From: Aphrophora alni
Taxonomy: Eukaryota; Arthropoda; Insecta; Hemiptera; Aphrophoridae
Length of the DNA stretch: 64,000 bases
Assembly (NCBI GenBank): GCA_963513935.1
Contig: OY740765.1
Coordinates: forward strand, 146,137,618-146,201,617
Reading direction: 5' to 3'
The notes under the pieces: model-generated
Told to the model about the DNA's origin: nothing
Seen by the model: the letters and a program-made list of their open reading frames with translations, nothing else
Databases searched by the model: none
Position numbers and translations under genes: made by a program
Shown: positions 10,300-22,480 of the stretch, piece by piece
How positions within the stretch are numbered: the stretch's first letter is position 1
How the letters are laid out: each line of letters begins with the position of its first letter

Positions 10300-11040
10300 A
10301 ACGCCATGTAGCATGCAGTTCTATCTTGTTTAGTTTTTCTTCTATCCGCCATTTTGTTTTATATGTAAAAAAATCTAAATAGATAGGATATTGAGCTCAG
10401 ATTTAGTATAAGCATCGTTTTATGTGACATGTTAGACGTGTACGAAAAACAAAGAACTTATTTCGATTTTTATCAAAATGGCTGCTGTTAACTTTATAAA
10501 AAAATTACGAGAGATAAACAAATTTTCCTTTTTAATGACAAACAAAATGGGGTATTCTAGCTTAAAGGATAATTATTGAGTTACAGAAAAAATCGAAAAC
10601 ATAATTGTCTACAACACCCAAAATAGACTGACCGAAATATTTTTGAATGCTGACAATTTTTAATAACAATAACAAAATCCATGCGTCTAATTTCAAGTAC
10701 ATAAACTTAGTTTTATTAAAGAACGTAAATATCCCATCCGAGTTACTCCTATCAGTTACTTTTTATTTGTAATATTACCGTATGAATGAATTTTTTAAAA
10801 TAAATTTAACCGTTTTAATTTTTCATTGCAGGCATTTTGAAAATATACAAAATAAATTCTTTGTTTTTGGTACACTTGTTGAACGTTACGTAAAAAAAAA
10901 AATGCATATGCCAAATCTGAACTCATTATCCTATCTATTTCCAAAGTTATAATTTTTATGTAAAAAAAAAAAAAAAAAAAATGGCGGATAGACGGAAACT
11001 AAGCAAGATAGGGCTATTATGTTATGTGGCATTTCTTGCA
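10300..11040. mobile_element. Long inverted repeat with ~200-bp arms (family G)
   Basis: The left arm (10303 to about 10520: GCCATGTAGCATGCAGTTCT, TATCTTGTTTAG, CTATCCGCCATTTTG, AAATAGATAGGATATTGAGC) pairs with the right arm (about 10800-11038: AATTATCCTATCTATTTCC-like, ATGGCGGATAGACGG, AAGCAAGATAGGGC, TATGTGGCATTTCTTGC). The centre is AT-rich. Terminal-like 'ATGGCGGAT' pieces recur near 54.60 kb. No coding sequence. Confidence 0.65.
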
Positions 11041-11558
11041 TTTTTGTAATAATTATTGAACGACGATTCAGTCTTTGAGAATTAATTTTAATTTAAATCT
11101 ATATCTTTCAAGATTTATTGTCGATTTCCTTTTGAAATCTCAAGTCTCAGATAAGAAAGCACAATTAATAATGATCTGAAGTGACTGCGGAGGACACAGC
11201 AACTGACCATCCTCCGAATCCTCCCACTCGGTGTTCCTCGGTTCTCAAGGCATTCTGCCAAACATGACGCCTCCTTGATGTATATCCCACGAGATCAATA
11301 AGGAAAACAGCTTCTGCTGAAGACAAAGCTGTATTTAGATTGGTAGAATTCAGGACTCAATTAATAGTGGATTTCAATCATCACGGTTCTATAATAAACG
11401 AAACATTGCACAAACTATCTCACTTGCCCTTCTCCAAAATCAAATAAATAAATAACCGCCACCAAAAATGTCAATTCATAGTTGTTAATCAAACAATCCA
11501 AATAAACAAAGCACGCCGTTTAGAATTTTTTAAATATATATTTTAAAAGAGCTTAAAC

Positions 11559-11590
11559 TTGCTTCACGTGTCATAAACACATCCTCAGCA
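11559..11590 (-). other. Decayed hammerhead-like core, minus strand
   Basis: The minus strand reads CTGAGGA (11588-11582), then a GTGT...ACAC hairpin, GTGAAGC and AAG. The GAAA position is changed to GAAG, so the core is broken. It sits directly before the 399-bp repeat that starts near 11598. Confidence 0.35.
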
Positions 11591-11597
11591 TGAATAG

Positions 11598-11996
11598 TAT
11601 TTTTCATCATATTGCTTCAAAAACAGCTGTTTTCGATACATCCATTGAGTTGCAAAAGTTGTTCTTTTTAGTCCTAGGACCTAAAAACATCAGCTGAGTT
11701 CGAAGTCATCAGCTGTTACTTCGTTCATACGAATTAATTAACGATTGTAAAGCATCTATAAAAACAACCGATACTCTCGATTGTAAATAACCGTTAAAAC
11801 AGCTGTTACCGTCGATTTGAAGGTAAATAGGTTATAACATTTTAGTTTTTGTGAAATTGTTTTCTTATATTATTTGCAGTTCATCACTTGGACCAAAAGA
11901 ATCTTTTCCATCCTCGCTCATTTTCCGACCTCAGCTCCGCCTCGGCCGATAAACTTGAGCTTCACTTTTGGTGCTAGTGATGAAATATACTATTAT
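11598..11996 (+). repeat. 399-bp dispersed repeat, copy 1
   Basis: Matches 43260-43658 over its whole length with scattered substitutions and small indels. Examples are TGCTTCAAAAACAGCTGTTTT, split as TGCTTCAAAAACAG and CTGTTTT, then TTTTTAGTCCTAG, ACCTAAAAACATCAGCTGAG and AGCATCTATAAAAACAACCG. The 3' third folds back on itself: TTCATCACTTGGACCAAAAG pairs with CTTTTGGTGCTAGTGATGAA. It carries three CAGCTG E-boxes. No coding frame. The family is not recognised. Confidence 0.75.
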
Positions 11997-12201
11997 TAAA
12001 CTCGAGTGTTTATGTTTTTATTTAAATAATTTCCAAACTGTACTTTTTTTTTACTTTCAATTTCACACACGGTTTTGAGTCATTATTATCTACATTTCAT
12101 TAAAATTTGAACAAAATCAGTAATAATAATAATTTTTATTAATGAAGCGAAACTAGAAACATTGAGTTCTCTCTTCCACTCTACCTCAGGAAACAAAATA
12201 C

Positions 12202-12918
12202 ATTATTAGGGTCTGTAGGTAAAACCAACGACCCTTATAATTTCACACGAGCCGCAACCAGTCTACACAGACAAGGAGATAAATCCTATAGATTTCAAAC
12301 TTTGCAATTATATTCTTTGTATTCCCCCAACCATAGGGAAAATATAGGGTAACAAAAAAAAAAGACCTTACCATTAGTTTTTAGTTAAAGGATAAAAACT
12401 ATAAAGTTGACAAATTTTATTTTTGGAAATATTATTGTGTTATCTAATAAAACTAGAAATCATTCCAATTACGAATATTTATGTTTATTGAACAAGAAAT
12501 TAATATGTTAACGCTTAGGCCGCTTAAAAGACTCAGTATTATAGTTTTTACACTTTTATAGTTTATAAAGTTTTATAAAAATAACTGCCCCTATAGTTCT
12601 GTCTATGTAACTGTCTACGTACTCTAAGACGTGTGGTTTTATTTTGTAATTAATAAATACAAAAGAATAATACAATAGATCGACAAAAACGTATACAATT
12701 CAAATTAAATAAACATATAGAATAAAAGGATCAAACATATGCTAAATCTACACGACTTACATGTAGGCATATACGGACAGTTATTATTATAAAGCTAAAG
12801 CCTTTTAAGTGGCCGTTTAAATTGTACAGACAGACGAATTATAAGGTATATAAGGCGAATTATAAGACAGCACATGAAATTATAAGGGTCCATGGTTTTA
12901 CCTATGGTACTAATAAAG
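12202..12918. mobile_element. Element bounded by ~45-bp inverted repeats
   Basis: The left end TTAGGGTCTGTAGGTAAAAC, CAACGACCCTTATAATTTCA is matched in reverse at the right: TGAAATTATAAGGGTCCATG, GTTTTACCTATGGTACTAA. The 620 bp between them are AT-rich with several GCGAATTATAAG-type short repeats near 12830-12870. This looks like a non-autonomous DNA transposon. Ends are not sharp enough to define the target duplication. Confidence 0.55.
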
Positions 12919-14709
12919 AGAAATCAATAAAAATGGAAACCATCTTTAATGGCGATTGAATTGTTTGCCTCACATCTCACAAAAACTGCTTTTAAAACTT
13001 ATACCCAACCTATTTCTCACTTTACGTTGAAATTAGGTTGAATTTGTCATATTAAAAACTATAATATATGATTTCGCACTGGCAATTTAACTTCCAAATA
13101 ATCTTTAAACCTGATTTTAGAAAAATAAGAAAAGAAGTTTCGTTTTTTTTAACGGCAGATACCCAATAATTTTGAGTTAATAAAAAAAATAAACCATCGT
13201 CTAGAGATATTATTACCATATGCCCATATACAAAAAATTTATAAAAATTAGTCACTTTAAAGTTTACAGAGAACAATCGATAGAAGAAAATGACAGATAT
13301 GTTTCTAGGACAACTTTTTGCAGCTCAAAGGATCTCTGGTCAAGTTTATGATATAAGCTTAGCAAGTTTAGTCTCTACTTATATATATAAATATATTCTT
13401 TTTCAACTGATATAGGACTTTCCTATCTTCCGTTACGAGCTCACAATCACAATTAGGATTCCGGTTGAATCGCAGAGTCTGATACTCTAACGTTTGACCA
13501 ATCTGTGATACACGATATCACACGAAACTGAACTGAGGAATGGTTCGTATGTTTCTATAATTCACTTTCCTACAACAGGAATTCTCAAAGAAACCACGTA
13601 TGTTATTTAAGTTACTTGTTCTAAATGTATTACGAGCATTTCAGTTTATTGAGCGTGGCCATTGGTTTACCCGGGGGCCGATATATATCCTAGTAATATA
13701 AATTCGTAATGAGATAAATAACGGCAAAACGGTACATCGATGGCTACATGCCGTCGGACTAGTGTTAATCCCTGTCAATATTGTAATTTTCTTGATTAAT
13801 AATTTGCCAAGTTAAGTTTGAGGGTGATTCACTAAATATGAAACGTCAGGGTACCGCTTAGTACTTAAAATACCGTGCGGTTGGTTCGTAATAATAGGTT
13901 AAGTACATAGCCTAACAAAAATAAAGAGTTTTTCCACGTAAAAATCTTAAACATTATTTAAAAACAGCGATGATTTTTTTTTTTTTTTTTTAAGATGAGT
14001 TCATAAGAAAGTTAGCGCAATTTTGCACCGTTTATTTTCTTTTATTACATTCTCTCTTCTTTCTTATTGAAACCACAAAGAATACTTGTTAATTGGACGC
14101 CCTCATTCACTATATTGTAACAAAGATATTTTTGGCGTCAAAGGTCGTCGGGAACGCTGCACATAACGAAATTAAGCGCGACCTGCTCGGGCGTGGTATT
14201 AAAAACACAATTCAATTTGGCTCTGATGGAAAAATAATTTCGCGCCCTTTAAAACTGTTTAGCACTCTAATTTTTTTCTTTTAAAATCATATTCGCCTGG
14301 TTTTTCATAGAGATTACATATAATTTTCATTTAGTGTGTAAAACTGGAAAGCCATGTAAATTAACATTCTAGTTTTTTCTAATGGGTTTATCATATTGGC
14401 ATTTTCGTTTTATAGCTTTACCTAAATATTTAAAAAAACTTTATTAAAACCTTGTATAAACGAGTTTCAAATAGTATATATAAAGGTTGGTTGTAAAGAA
14501 ACTTTCACTTGCTTTTAACTTTCTTAGATAGTTGGAGACGGACTGCCGTTCTTTGTAGTAAGAGGGCACTTCTATGAGCTCAGGTTTTTCAATTTTGAAC
14601 TTCAAAGGGTGGGAGAGGTTACGTGATACATTATTTTAAAAAGACAAGGAAAATAACTTTTTAGGTTAAGGGTGTACACCAAACAATACATACGTCGTAA
14701 GCTATACGC
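12919..14709. other. Apparently low-copy intron DNA
   Basis: I recognised no repeat family here. Parts at 13450-13880 are less AT-rich and contain homeodomain-like TTGATTAATAATTT (13792-13805) and a CCCGGGGG block (13670). These are candidates for conserved non-coding sequence, not established. Confidence 0.35.
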
Positions 14710-14844
14710 GATAATTATCTTATAAGATAGGTATCGCTAATGACGTCGTGGCTAAACAGGTGTACAATCAGTACGATAACAACATCTTAAGTATGTTTTA
14801 GGCGACACTCTCTGGTTATCACGAGGATAATTCAAAGTGATAAG
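14710..14844. promoter_or_regulatory. GATA-motif cluster in the putative svp intron
   Basis: Seven GATA cores on either strand lie within 135 bp (about 14710, 14715, 14726, 14775, 14816, 14826 and 14839). Four of them fit WGATAR. The block also contains TGACGTCG (CRE-like) and AACAGGTGT (E-box or T-box half). It is not part of any repeat I recognised. That is suggestive of an enhancer, but base composition alone would give about one WGATAR in such a stretch. Confidence 0.3.
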
Positions 14845-15430
14845 ATGTACAAATAATACTAAATAATAAGTTTATTAATTTCATTCATTGATAGTATCGA
14901 AAAATACTCCTGTTTGTGGAATTATAAACTGAAAGACTACCTAAAAACTAACGTGATAGAATTGTGTACAGCAAAATTATCTTTAAATAAAAGTCGTGGA
15001 CAGTAGTTATCGTCCAATAAATATCTCTCCGGTGTGAAGTCAGTCACATGATTTAAAGATAGTTAAAAAAAGTTTTGATCCTTTCCACGGTGTGTTGTTG
15101 GTTGAAATATTTTTAAAGTAAGAGAAGCTACCTCAACAAGTCCTAATTTTGTTATTTTAGCTCCACAGAGATGAGGGTGATTTAAAGTTTAAATAATTTT
15201 ATTTGTGTCGCCAGTCTCGTACTATTCATTGATTATAACTGATAAAACTGTAGTATGACATAAACCTAGAGGTGAAAACTTATCTTAAATAATAAAATTG
15301 CTTTCCATTTTGAAATTTACAATTATTCTTATTGTAGAACTAGTCGAGTAGTTCGTATAACAGAGACTACATATTAAGTTGTAGAAAAACGTATATAAAT
15401 TGTGAATGTTAGAACGTTTAATAAAACACT

Positions 15431-15720
15431 TATACAGGGTGTCCAGTAAATAGCATGCCAAACTTTTCGAAACATATATATGCAAAAATACGTCGTTTTC
15501 AATCTTCCTGTTGGTTTGCCTTTTTTTTTAAGAACAAGATATAATTCCAAAACGAATTAAAGAGATCAATACCAAATTTTACAGGATGTTTTATTCTAGT
15601 AGTCTGCAGTGTACCACAAAATTTTGCAATTTTTCGTTTACCCGTTTCAAAGTAGCGTTCTTAAAAATATTCTATGCTAAATATCTAAAAAAACATTGAT
15701 TGCAAACTAATAATGTAATA
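15431..15720 (+). repeat. Family G copy
   Basis: Starts ACAGGGTGTCCAGTAAATAG and includes AAATTTTACAGGATGTTTTA, TTCTAGTAGTCTGCAGTGTA and CCACAAAATTT. The same module is at 28.85-28.90 kb (ATGTTTTATACTATTAGTTT, ACAGTGTAGTACAAAATTT). No coding content. Confidence 0.55.
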
Positions 15721-16134
15721 TATATAGTGCAAATTTGACATCGATATCTCAATCCCGTCGTACCTTGTTGTTGTGTTTATAGGAGCTTTTTTCTCTATTT
15801 TCCTGGACAGAATGACAAAGTTTGGCAGACAACTTGTATATTGTTATCGCTTAAGATCAAAGGGGTAGGATCAGTGAACATTTCATTGTCACGGGTGTCA
15901 TGAGGGAGATGGTAATTAAATTCACCAACTGATACGCTGACACAAGACACAGTCCCCCCCACTCGTACGCACATTACGAAAGAATACTAGGAGCTATAGA
16001 TTTCAATTGAGTAAAGTACGAAATATTTTATGAGATCCAAGGTGTTAGTCTTAGTTAGGAAGAACATCCATCTTTGGTGTCTAGTCGCAAGAGAAGGTTT
16101 TGTATCTACTTTTTCCTTCTCCCTTCCCACTGCC

Positions 16135-16270
<136 letters not shown>

Positions 16271-16469
16271 TCTGGTTAAGTAAAAGAAGGTTTGTTATAA
16301 TCGACATATCTTCATGGACTAATCGTGTGTTCTTCTTTGTTCACTAATTCTTATATTATTTAGGGATATTTTTGTCTCGCCTGTCACATTCAAATTTAAT
16401 ACTGTAAAAACAGCGTTATTTTGATGGTGTTAATATTATTAATATTGCTTATTAAGACATTTGTTATCA

Positions 16470-16760
16470 TTTTTATATATAAAACCTAATTCACAAAGTT
16501 TCGAGAATATTTATCAACTCGCTTTATCTAGTAAAAAAACCTAGAACATAACGAAACATAAAAATGGATAAAATAACTTTGTTGGAAAATAAAACTAGTA
16601 ACCTAAGAAAGAGTTCAGGGCTAAAACTAAAGTCTGAGCTGTCAAAAGAAGTGTGCGGTTTCAAAAATTGTTAATGTGCAAAGCCTGAAGATGTCTCTGT
16701 GTAGACGAAACAGTAATAACACCTCTCCAAACATAGGACTGTTATAGACGTCTTAAAAAT
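16470..16760. mobile_element. Degenerate Penelope-like terminal sequence (copy at 16.5 kb)
   Basis: Two recognisable pieces are present. At about 16497-16535 the minus strand has GAGTTGAT...ATTCTCGAAAC, which is shared with 17.4 kb and 54.0 kb. At 16685-16710 the plus strand has CTGAAGA, a 4-bp hairpin (GTCT with AGAC) and GAAA. The intervening ~150 bp is shared in part with 17.45-17.58 kb, for example AAGAACTCAAACTTAAA-type sequence and CTAGTAACCTA. It looks like a decayed inverted pair of terminal sequences of one family. Confidence 0.5.
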
Positions 16761-17394
16761 GTATATGTTAATTTTAACAGTTCAGGCTTTAAAAATAATA
16801 ATAATTCACTAAATAAAAACCACCCCGCTAATTTCGTAAAAGCAACTAATTAAAAATATGTAATCCTCGGTTCTTTCTGTAAAACTTAGCAAAAAATTTG
16901 AATCGCCGATGAAAAATATGGACGCAGCAATTAACTGTTGGCACAGTAAACGGTTTTAACCCGGTATTATCTGCGTTTGTTCTTTCCAGTCGGCGCGGTG
17001 ACTAGAAAGGATCGGGTTAGGTTTTAATTCTGAATTTATCAAAAGGGTCCCCGTGGAGTGTTTTAATTAGTGACCGCCAGGGTAGATTAGCATAGGTCCC
17101 AACCCCTAGCCTTTGTCATACAGACACACCATCTTGTAGATGGGGGGGGGGAGGATTTACTGAATTAAAACAGTAACGATAACTTCTTGTATTGGTTATG
17201 ACTGATTTTATGCTTTAAAATATTACAGCTTTAAATAAAACCTCCTGTCATAGATTTGCTGATATTATAGGCGTAATTCTTTTGATTATGCGTTCTAACG
17301 TATTTGTAGTATAGAGAACGTTATGTCATGGGTCAAAAATATCAATGTTGAGTTGTCCTCTGTGTATATTTAATACAGTTTAATCGGAACTTTG

Positions 17395-17590
17395 CCATCA
17401 TTAGTGTATTGAAAACTAATACGCGAAGTTTCGAGAGTATAAATCAACTCTCGTTATCTAGTGTTAAACTTAGAGCATAAAAGAGTAAACACCAACATAG
17501 CCTAGTAGCCTAGGACCATGTAACTAAAACTAAATGTGTAACTTCGGAAAAGAACTCAAACTTAAAAATAGATCTGAACACAGAGGGCTA
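17395..17590 (-). repeat. Second copy of the 16.5-kb terminal repeat
   Basis: The block CGCGAAGTTTCGAGAGTATA followed by AATCAACTCTCGTTATCTAG matches 16.5 kb (AAGTTTCGAGAATATTTATC, then AACTCGCTTTATCTAG). The palindromic bases CGAGAG...CTCTCG form a short hairpin next to GTTTCG. No coding sequence is present. Confidence 0.55.
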
Positions 17591-18339
17591 CACTATATAA
17601 AAAATGGCAAATAACTGATTTTGAAGGGATAGAGCCAAGAGAAATTTGTCCTAACTGTTTATCAGGGTAAACAACCGTTTGCATCCTCTTTCAGGAATTT
17701 AGTGCTAGATCGCGTTATGACTCCCATTTGTGGAATAAGCGGCAAAATTTTTCTTATTTAAAATAAAAGTTTTTTTTATCTTCAATTTATAATTAGTTTT
17801 TATTAAGGATGCCATAATGAGCTTATTTCTAAACTGGTTCGTCTGATAGAATTGTTCGATAACGTCTATAGGAAGCTTCAATTTTTTTGTTTTTAAAATC
17901 TAAGTTTCACACTTGATAACGAGAATGGATTTATAATTTCGAAAAGTCCTGTATTAGTTTCCTTACACACAAAAGATGGGAAGTATCTGATTAAATCATA
18001 ATAATAATATGAACAATCCATCATTATCTTAACTTTAAAACCTGAAGTTTCTGTTTCTAAGTCCCCTGAATACAAACAAGTGGTTTTTGGACATCTGTAA
18101 TGTGTACAATGATCTACAGTTCAAATTGGTGGACAGACATCATTCGATTTTTGTATGTTGACAACTTTTTTATCACATATTGAGGGTTATTTTTCTAGTA
18201 TTTTTTTTAATTACTCTAAATTTTACGGTGGGGGTTATGAAAGCTAAAAATTACGAATTTTTCAAAATCTGTTCATCTATGTTATTTACATTTTTGCTAA
18301 AAATGCAGTCAAGGACTCAAACACAACTTCTTCGTCATT

Positions 18340-18540
18340 ATGTCTCAAAAAATACCGATTAGAAAGTTATCCGTGAAAGTTTAAAAAAATTGACGATGAA
18401 GTTTTATATTAGATCTAATTTCTCAATATAGGCTCTAACAATTTTTATGAAATGTGAATGTTAACAACTCAAACCATGTTAAATATTATAAGTAAAGACA
18501 ATTACAATTCAAGAATAAATTGCAAAAATCAAAACTGAAA
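18340..18540 (+). repeat. Family F copy
   Basis: Contains GAAAGTTATCCGTGAAAG, TTTCTCAATATAGGCTCTAAC and the tail TTCAAGAATAAATTGCAAAA found also at 9.96 kb. A 56-base A run follows at 18567. Confidence 0.6.
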
Positions 18541-18563
18541 ATTGAAAAAATATAGGCCCTACC

Positions 18564-18566
<3 letters not shown>

Positions 18567-18622
<56 letters not shown>
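18567..18622 (+). repeat. Poly-A run, 56 bases
   Basis: An uninterrupted A run directly after a family F copy. It may be the grown tail of that repeat. Length is likely to vary between individuals and assemblies. Confidence 0.95.
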
Positions 18623-18626
<4 letters not shown>

Positions 18627-18782
18627 TCAGTTTTTTTTAACACTAATTTTAAAATTAAACAAAAAAAAGTTAAATTTAATTTTGTCATCCAATCCACTTG
18701 AAAAAATTTAAAATGTGTATAGTAAATGTAACAAAGTATATAACCTTGAATTATTTCCGTTTTTATGGCTTACTTTGTATTA

Positions 18783-18822
18783 TATACGCGTTTCGAGATC
18801 ATAAATCCATCTTCAGTTGTTT
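18783..18822 (-). other. Hammerhead-like core motif, minus strand
   Basis: Read on the minus strand: CTGAAGA (18816-18810), then TGGAT-TTATG-ATCTC, which can form a 4-bp stem including one G-U, then GAAAC (18794-18790) and GCGTATATA. This matches the terminal sequence of the family at 17.4 kb, which lacks part of the CTGAAGA segment. A short, decayed copy. Confidence 0.45.
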
Positions 18823-19399
18823 TTCAATCGCTATGTTATTCTTTCGTTACGGTGCCGAAAATGTATTAACTTATAAAAGAAGATAAAGCAACAAGGAGAG
18901 ATTTTTTTAAAGTAATACACATTGTGGTATTTACTAAATAGAATTTCTATATCAAAAATTTATTATGAATGCATTTTAAACCCCTTCCATGTCATTAAAA
19001 TCACTCAAAATGCAAATATGTTTAAATGAAAACCCTTGTAAAACAAGGATGCTTTCAAATCCTTTAACAACATACAATAGAACCCTCTCAGCTTCTGTAA
19101 CCGGCGGACATTTCTACCTAATACTCTCGTTATGCACAAACATTGCGCAACTTTCATTGCCTTTAAGAGGACGCACTACTACAGAGATAAAACAGCAGAA
19201 TAATCTCAATTTTGGAATGCCTAGATGATCGCTTGCAAGCATTACTTTAGACTTTACTCCTAGTAACCTTACATTTTATTTTACTATCTTATGTGTAGAG
19301 AAAGTTACAATGTGAAGCAAAGCTATTTGTGACGGGTACAAAATAATGATGTAGCGTCTTTCTTATGTAATGTCACTGGACTCTCTTATCGTTCGTGTA

Positions 19400-19680
19400 T
19401 GCAGTGCTCTATACAGTACATTCCAAAGGACCGATTTTCATCATCTTTGGTGTGTGGAGATATATTTTTGCTGTAACCGTGAGCGATTTTCTTTTTAATT
19501 TTAGGAAGGTAGGTATAGTTACCCTACAAAACACAATATTATAATTTTCTCAAAATCGGTTGTAACATTTTCATCAAATGTTTATGAATTGTAAAATCTA
19601 GCCTCCAAGGAACTAAACAAAACGTATCGTTTGACATCTCCAAAAATGTCTGTGTTTAAGTTAACCGAAAAGTCTTTGGA
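19400..19680 (+). repeat. Family F copy, longer form
   Basis: Starts with CAGTGCTCTATACAGTA and CCGATTTTCATCATCTTTGG, continues to TTTTCTCAAAATCGGTTGTA and ends with GCCTCCAAGGAACTAAAC. The same order appears at 32.57-32.79 kb, so the full repeat is at least 250 bp. Confidence 0.65.
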
Positions 19681-19689
19681 GTTGTTAAA

Positions 19690-21240
19690 CAGTCTCCTTG
19701 TCAGCACAGTATGGATCCACAGACCTTGCTCAAACGTTGCCCAGGAAATTGACCCAATCTGTGTTTCTCTTCTAACCCATGTTTTAACTTTATAGTCGCA
19801 AAACTGATTTCACAAGTTAGTTACTGTCCTATAAGGCATACAGCAACTCGCCTTTGCGAAGTCTGCTTGCTCATTCCCTTCTCATCCTGAATTCTAAGAA
19901 CCCACCTAAGGATAACGATGACCGGAGGATTGCAAAGACCGGAAGAGAACTTAAATTGTCCTACACCAATAGACACAAATTGAGTGCTTTAATTGCAGTT
20001 TGTCTACCTGTATGAATTATGATGTCCTTATCTCTAAGGCACTTCTCCAATCCTAGTTTTATACAGGTTGAAAATTGCGCAGTTTTCCACCAGAAAAACA
20101 GAACAGAACCTACCTAGAAGCTCAATACTGTATTCATAGTGCACACGGTATCCAGTATGTTGATCTTGACATGGTCGATCTGTGTATCATATGAACTGGT
20201 GGATAAGATATACTGGAATGGGCGCGTAAAGAAAAATTCAGTGAGAATGCACGTTCTCCTCAATGATACAGTGCCTTACCCCACTTTCTCTAATACCTCA
20301 GATCTAACGAGACCGAAGGTTGTCAGTCTCGCCTCTTCCAAAATATATATAAAAGTCATTTTAGTAATTAATATCTCTGAAGCTGCTACGGCAATGTTTT
20401 TGATAGTCACTGTGACCATCATATAACTTAGCCGCTTCAGGTTTGCCAACTTGCTACTCGCAAACAACTATGCTGTCTTTTACCATCTCACTATGAAAGC
20501 GTACATTAGTTGAAGTCTAACGATAGCAGTGTACACCCAAAGCGACCAATCCCCTCAAAAAAATGTAAAATGTTCAAACACATATTTGCCTTGTAGATCA
20601 TCGCTTTTTTAAGATGAAAACCCCGTCTATCGAGGTTAACCAGGTACCTGACCGACTCTGAAATGCTGAAGGTTATACCGTTGAGTTGAGAACTCTCGTA
20701 CGTACTAATAAAGTCTCGTTTTCTACAGATGGAAACATTGACTTGGAGAGATTGACAATGAGGTCTCTCTGACAGCAATCACAAAGTCTCAGATTATAAT
20801 AGAAACGGTTACTAACGTGGCGTATAACTTACCTGGAACTACAATGACTGACAGTAGTGAGCTTACCTTCGTCCAGGAGGTCGTCCATTTTCAGATCTCA
20901 GCGCAGACAACCCCCCCCCCCCAGTGAGCATCCTCTGGTCACTTCAACCTTCATAGGCTCACCAGGGAGGAAAAGACACGTCTGCTACGGAGAACATGAA
21001 ACTACTCAATTTTTTACAAATAATATTCTTAACTCCATGCTTGCGAGCCACTTGAACAATTGCATCATACGAACCGTTGTAAAAAGCACCCTCAAATATC
21101 TAAGGAGAATCGTTATAAATTTAAAAAATCACTCCTACCAACATTTAAACCTGGAAGACCTACCGCAAATGTCACAAGTAAAGAGAAGTCCAACATCTTC
21201 GTAGTTTTTTTTTTCTTTTCCAAAAACGACATTCTTGAAG
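19690..21240. other. GC-richer low-copy stretch without a recognised gene
   Basis: Base composition is more balanced than average. Several open frames of 60-115 codons occur on both strands (for example 20857-21204) without domain motifs, splice-supported structure or agreement with each other. A C run lies at 20911-20922. I do not call a gene. A very old transposon is possible. Confidence 0.4.
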
Positions 21241-21741
21241 CTATTTGATACATAATTAGGGAAAATAATTTAACATGGACAGAACAACAAAAACAAGAAT
21301 ATTTGTTTCAGATGAGAGATATTTCTCAGCGTTAAAGTGATTTATAAAATGTGTATTATAGAATAGTTAATATAAAATAATATATTTACTTACGATTAAT
21401 TTCTATTTGTTTTAAATTATTAAACCATTAATAAATTTCTTTTGTTTCTGATTTCAGGTAATTTAGCAGCCCTGAAGTTAAAACTGTAAGACAAACACAT
21501 CTTTAAATAATTAATAGCATTCTTTTAAAATAAGATTAACTCTTGACGCTTAAGGTTGTTTATCTATTTATTGTTATCAAGTTGTAATCAAATTTGAGGG
21601 CACATTTCGGGACTTTTTTCTTCAAAAAAATGTGTTCTATTGTAAGCAATTAACACCTAAAAGAACTCACTTATAGTGTGAACCACCTTAGCAATCTCGT
21701 GGGAACAGCAGGATCTACAATTTTTTCTTGTAGTCTTGGGT

Positions 21742-21908
21742 TAAATGCCTTTCTTTCATTTTTACTATCAGGTCTATTTTAACCAACTCTTGTCCTCTTC
21801 CAACCGTGAAACTATTGGAGTACTCAATGGCTTGGAGTTTCATGTTCTTTTCTTCCTTTTTTTTTATAACACGAGGATGACCGAGAGGTTTTCGACTTTA
21901 AATAACAA
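21742..21908 (+). repeat. Family P copy, left-truncated
   Basis: Starts inside the family at CTTTCATTTTTACTATCAGG, continues AACCAACTCTTGTCCTCTTC and GAGGATGACCGAGAGGTTTT, and ends TTTAAATAACAAGG. The small open frame here is part of the repeat. Confidence 0.7.
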
Positions 21909-22299
21909 GGAAAAAATACTAAACCAAGTTTTGGAACGTTTTAAATACAAAACTGTTGATATAAAATAAATCTAGGCTGTGTTACTATATAATATTCGGA
22001 TTTTTGCTTTTACTAAAGAAAAATATGTGTACAATTTTTAAAATATAAAAATTACAAAGATTTGAAAAAAGAGGCCAAAAATTGTCTAATCTTTCTCGTT
22101 TAAGTTTTACAATACTTTAAGTTTCTCGCATACTGTAGAGAAAGAGTTGTGATGGTCAAAAATCAACGTCCAATTTTTCTAGATATTGTGGCTTTAAGTC
22201 CACTGAGTTTTAAAAAAATGATTTTGGGAGTCATTTAAACATATTTTGGGCGTATCATGAAAAATGTTTTATTTTTTAAATAATAATTTAAATGAGAAT

Positions 22300-22480
22300 T
22301 TAGCTGTCATAAAAACACAAAATTACGTGTTTTCTCAAAATCGGCTATAACGATTTTGATCAAATTTTGCTCAAGTGTAGCCTCTACGGACTCCAAAAAA
22401 ACATAAAGATCTCCATTTCTGTAATACTGGTTCAAAGTTTCACCGATTATAAATTTTATTGAACTGTGAAAAATTAATGA
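22300..22480 (+). repeat. Family F copy, well preserved
   Basis: TTTTCTCAAAATCGGCTATA, ACGATTTTGATCAAATTTTG and TAGCCTCTACGGACTCC are close to the family consensus. Confidence 0.7.

Noticed and set aside
20857..21204. 115-codon open frame, + strand
   Set aside because: Basic, low-information sequence next to a C run; no domain, and overlapping frames are equally open.
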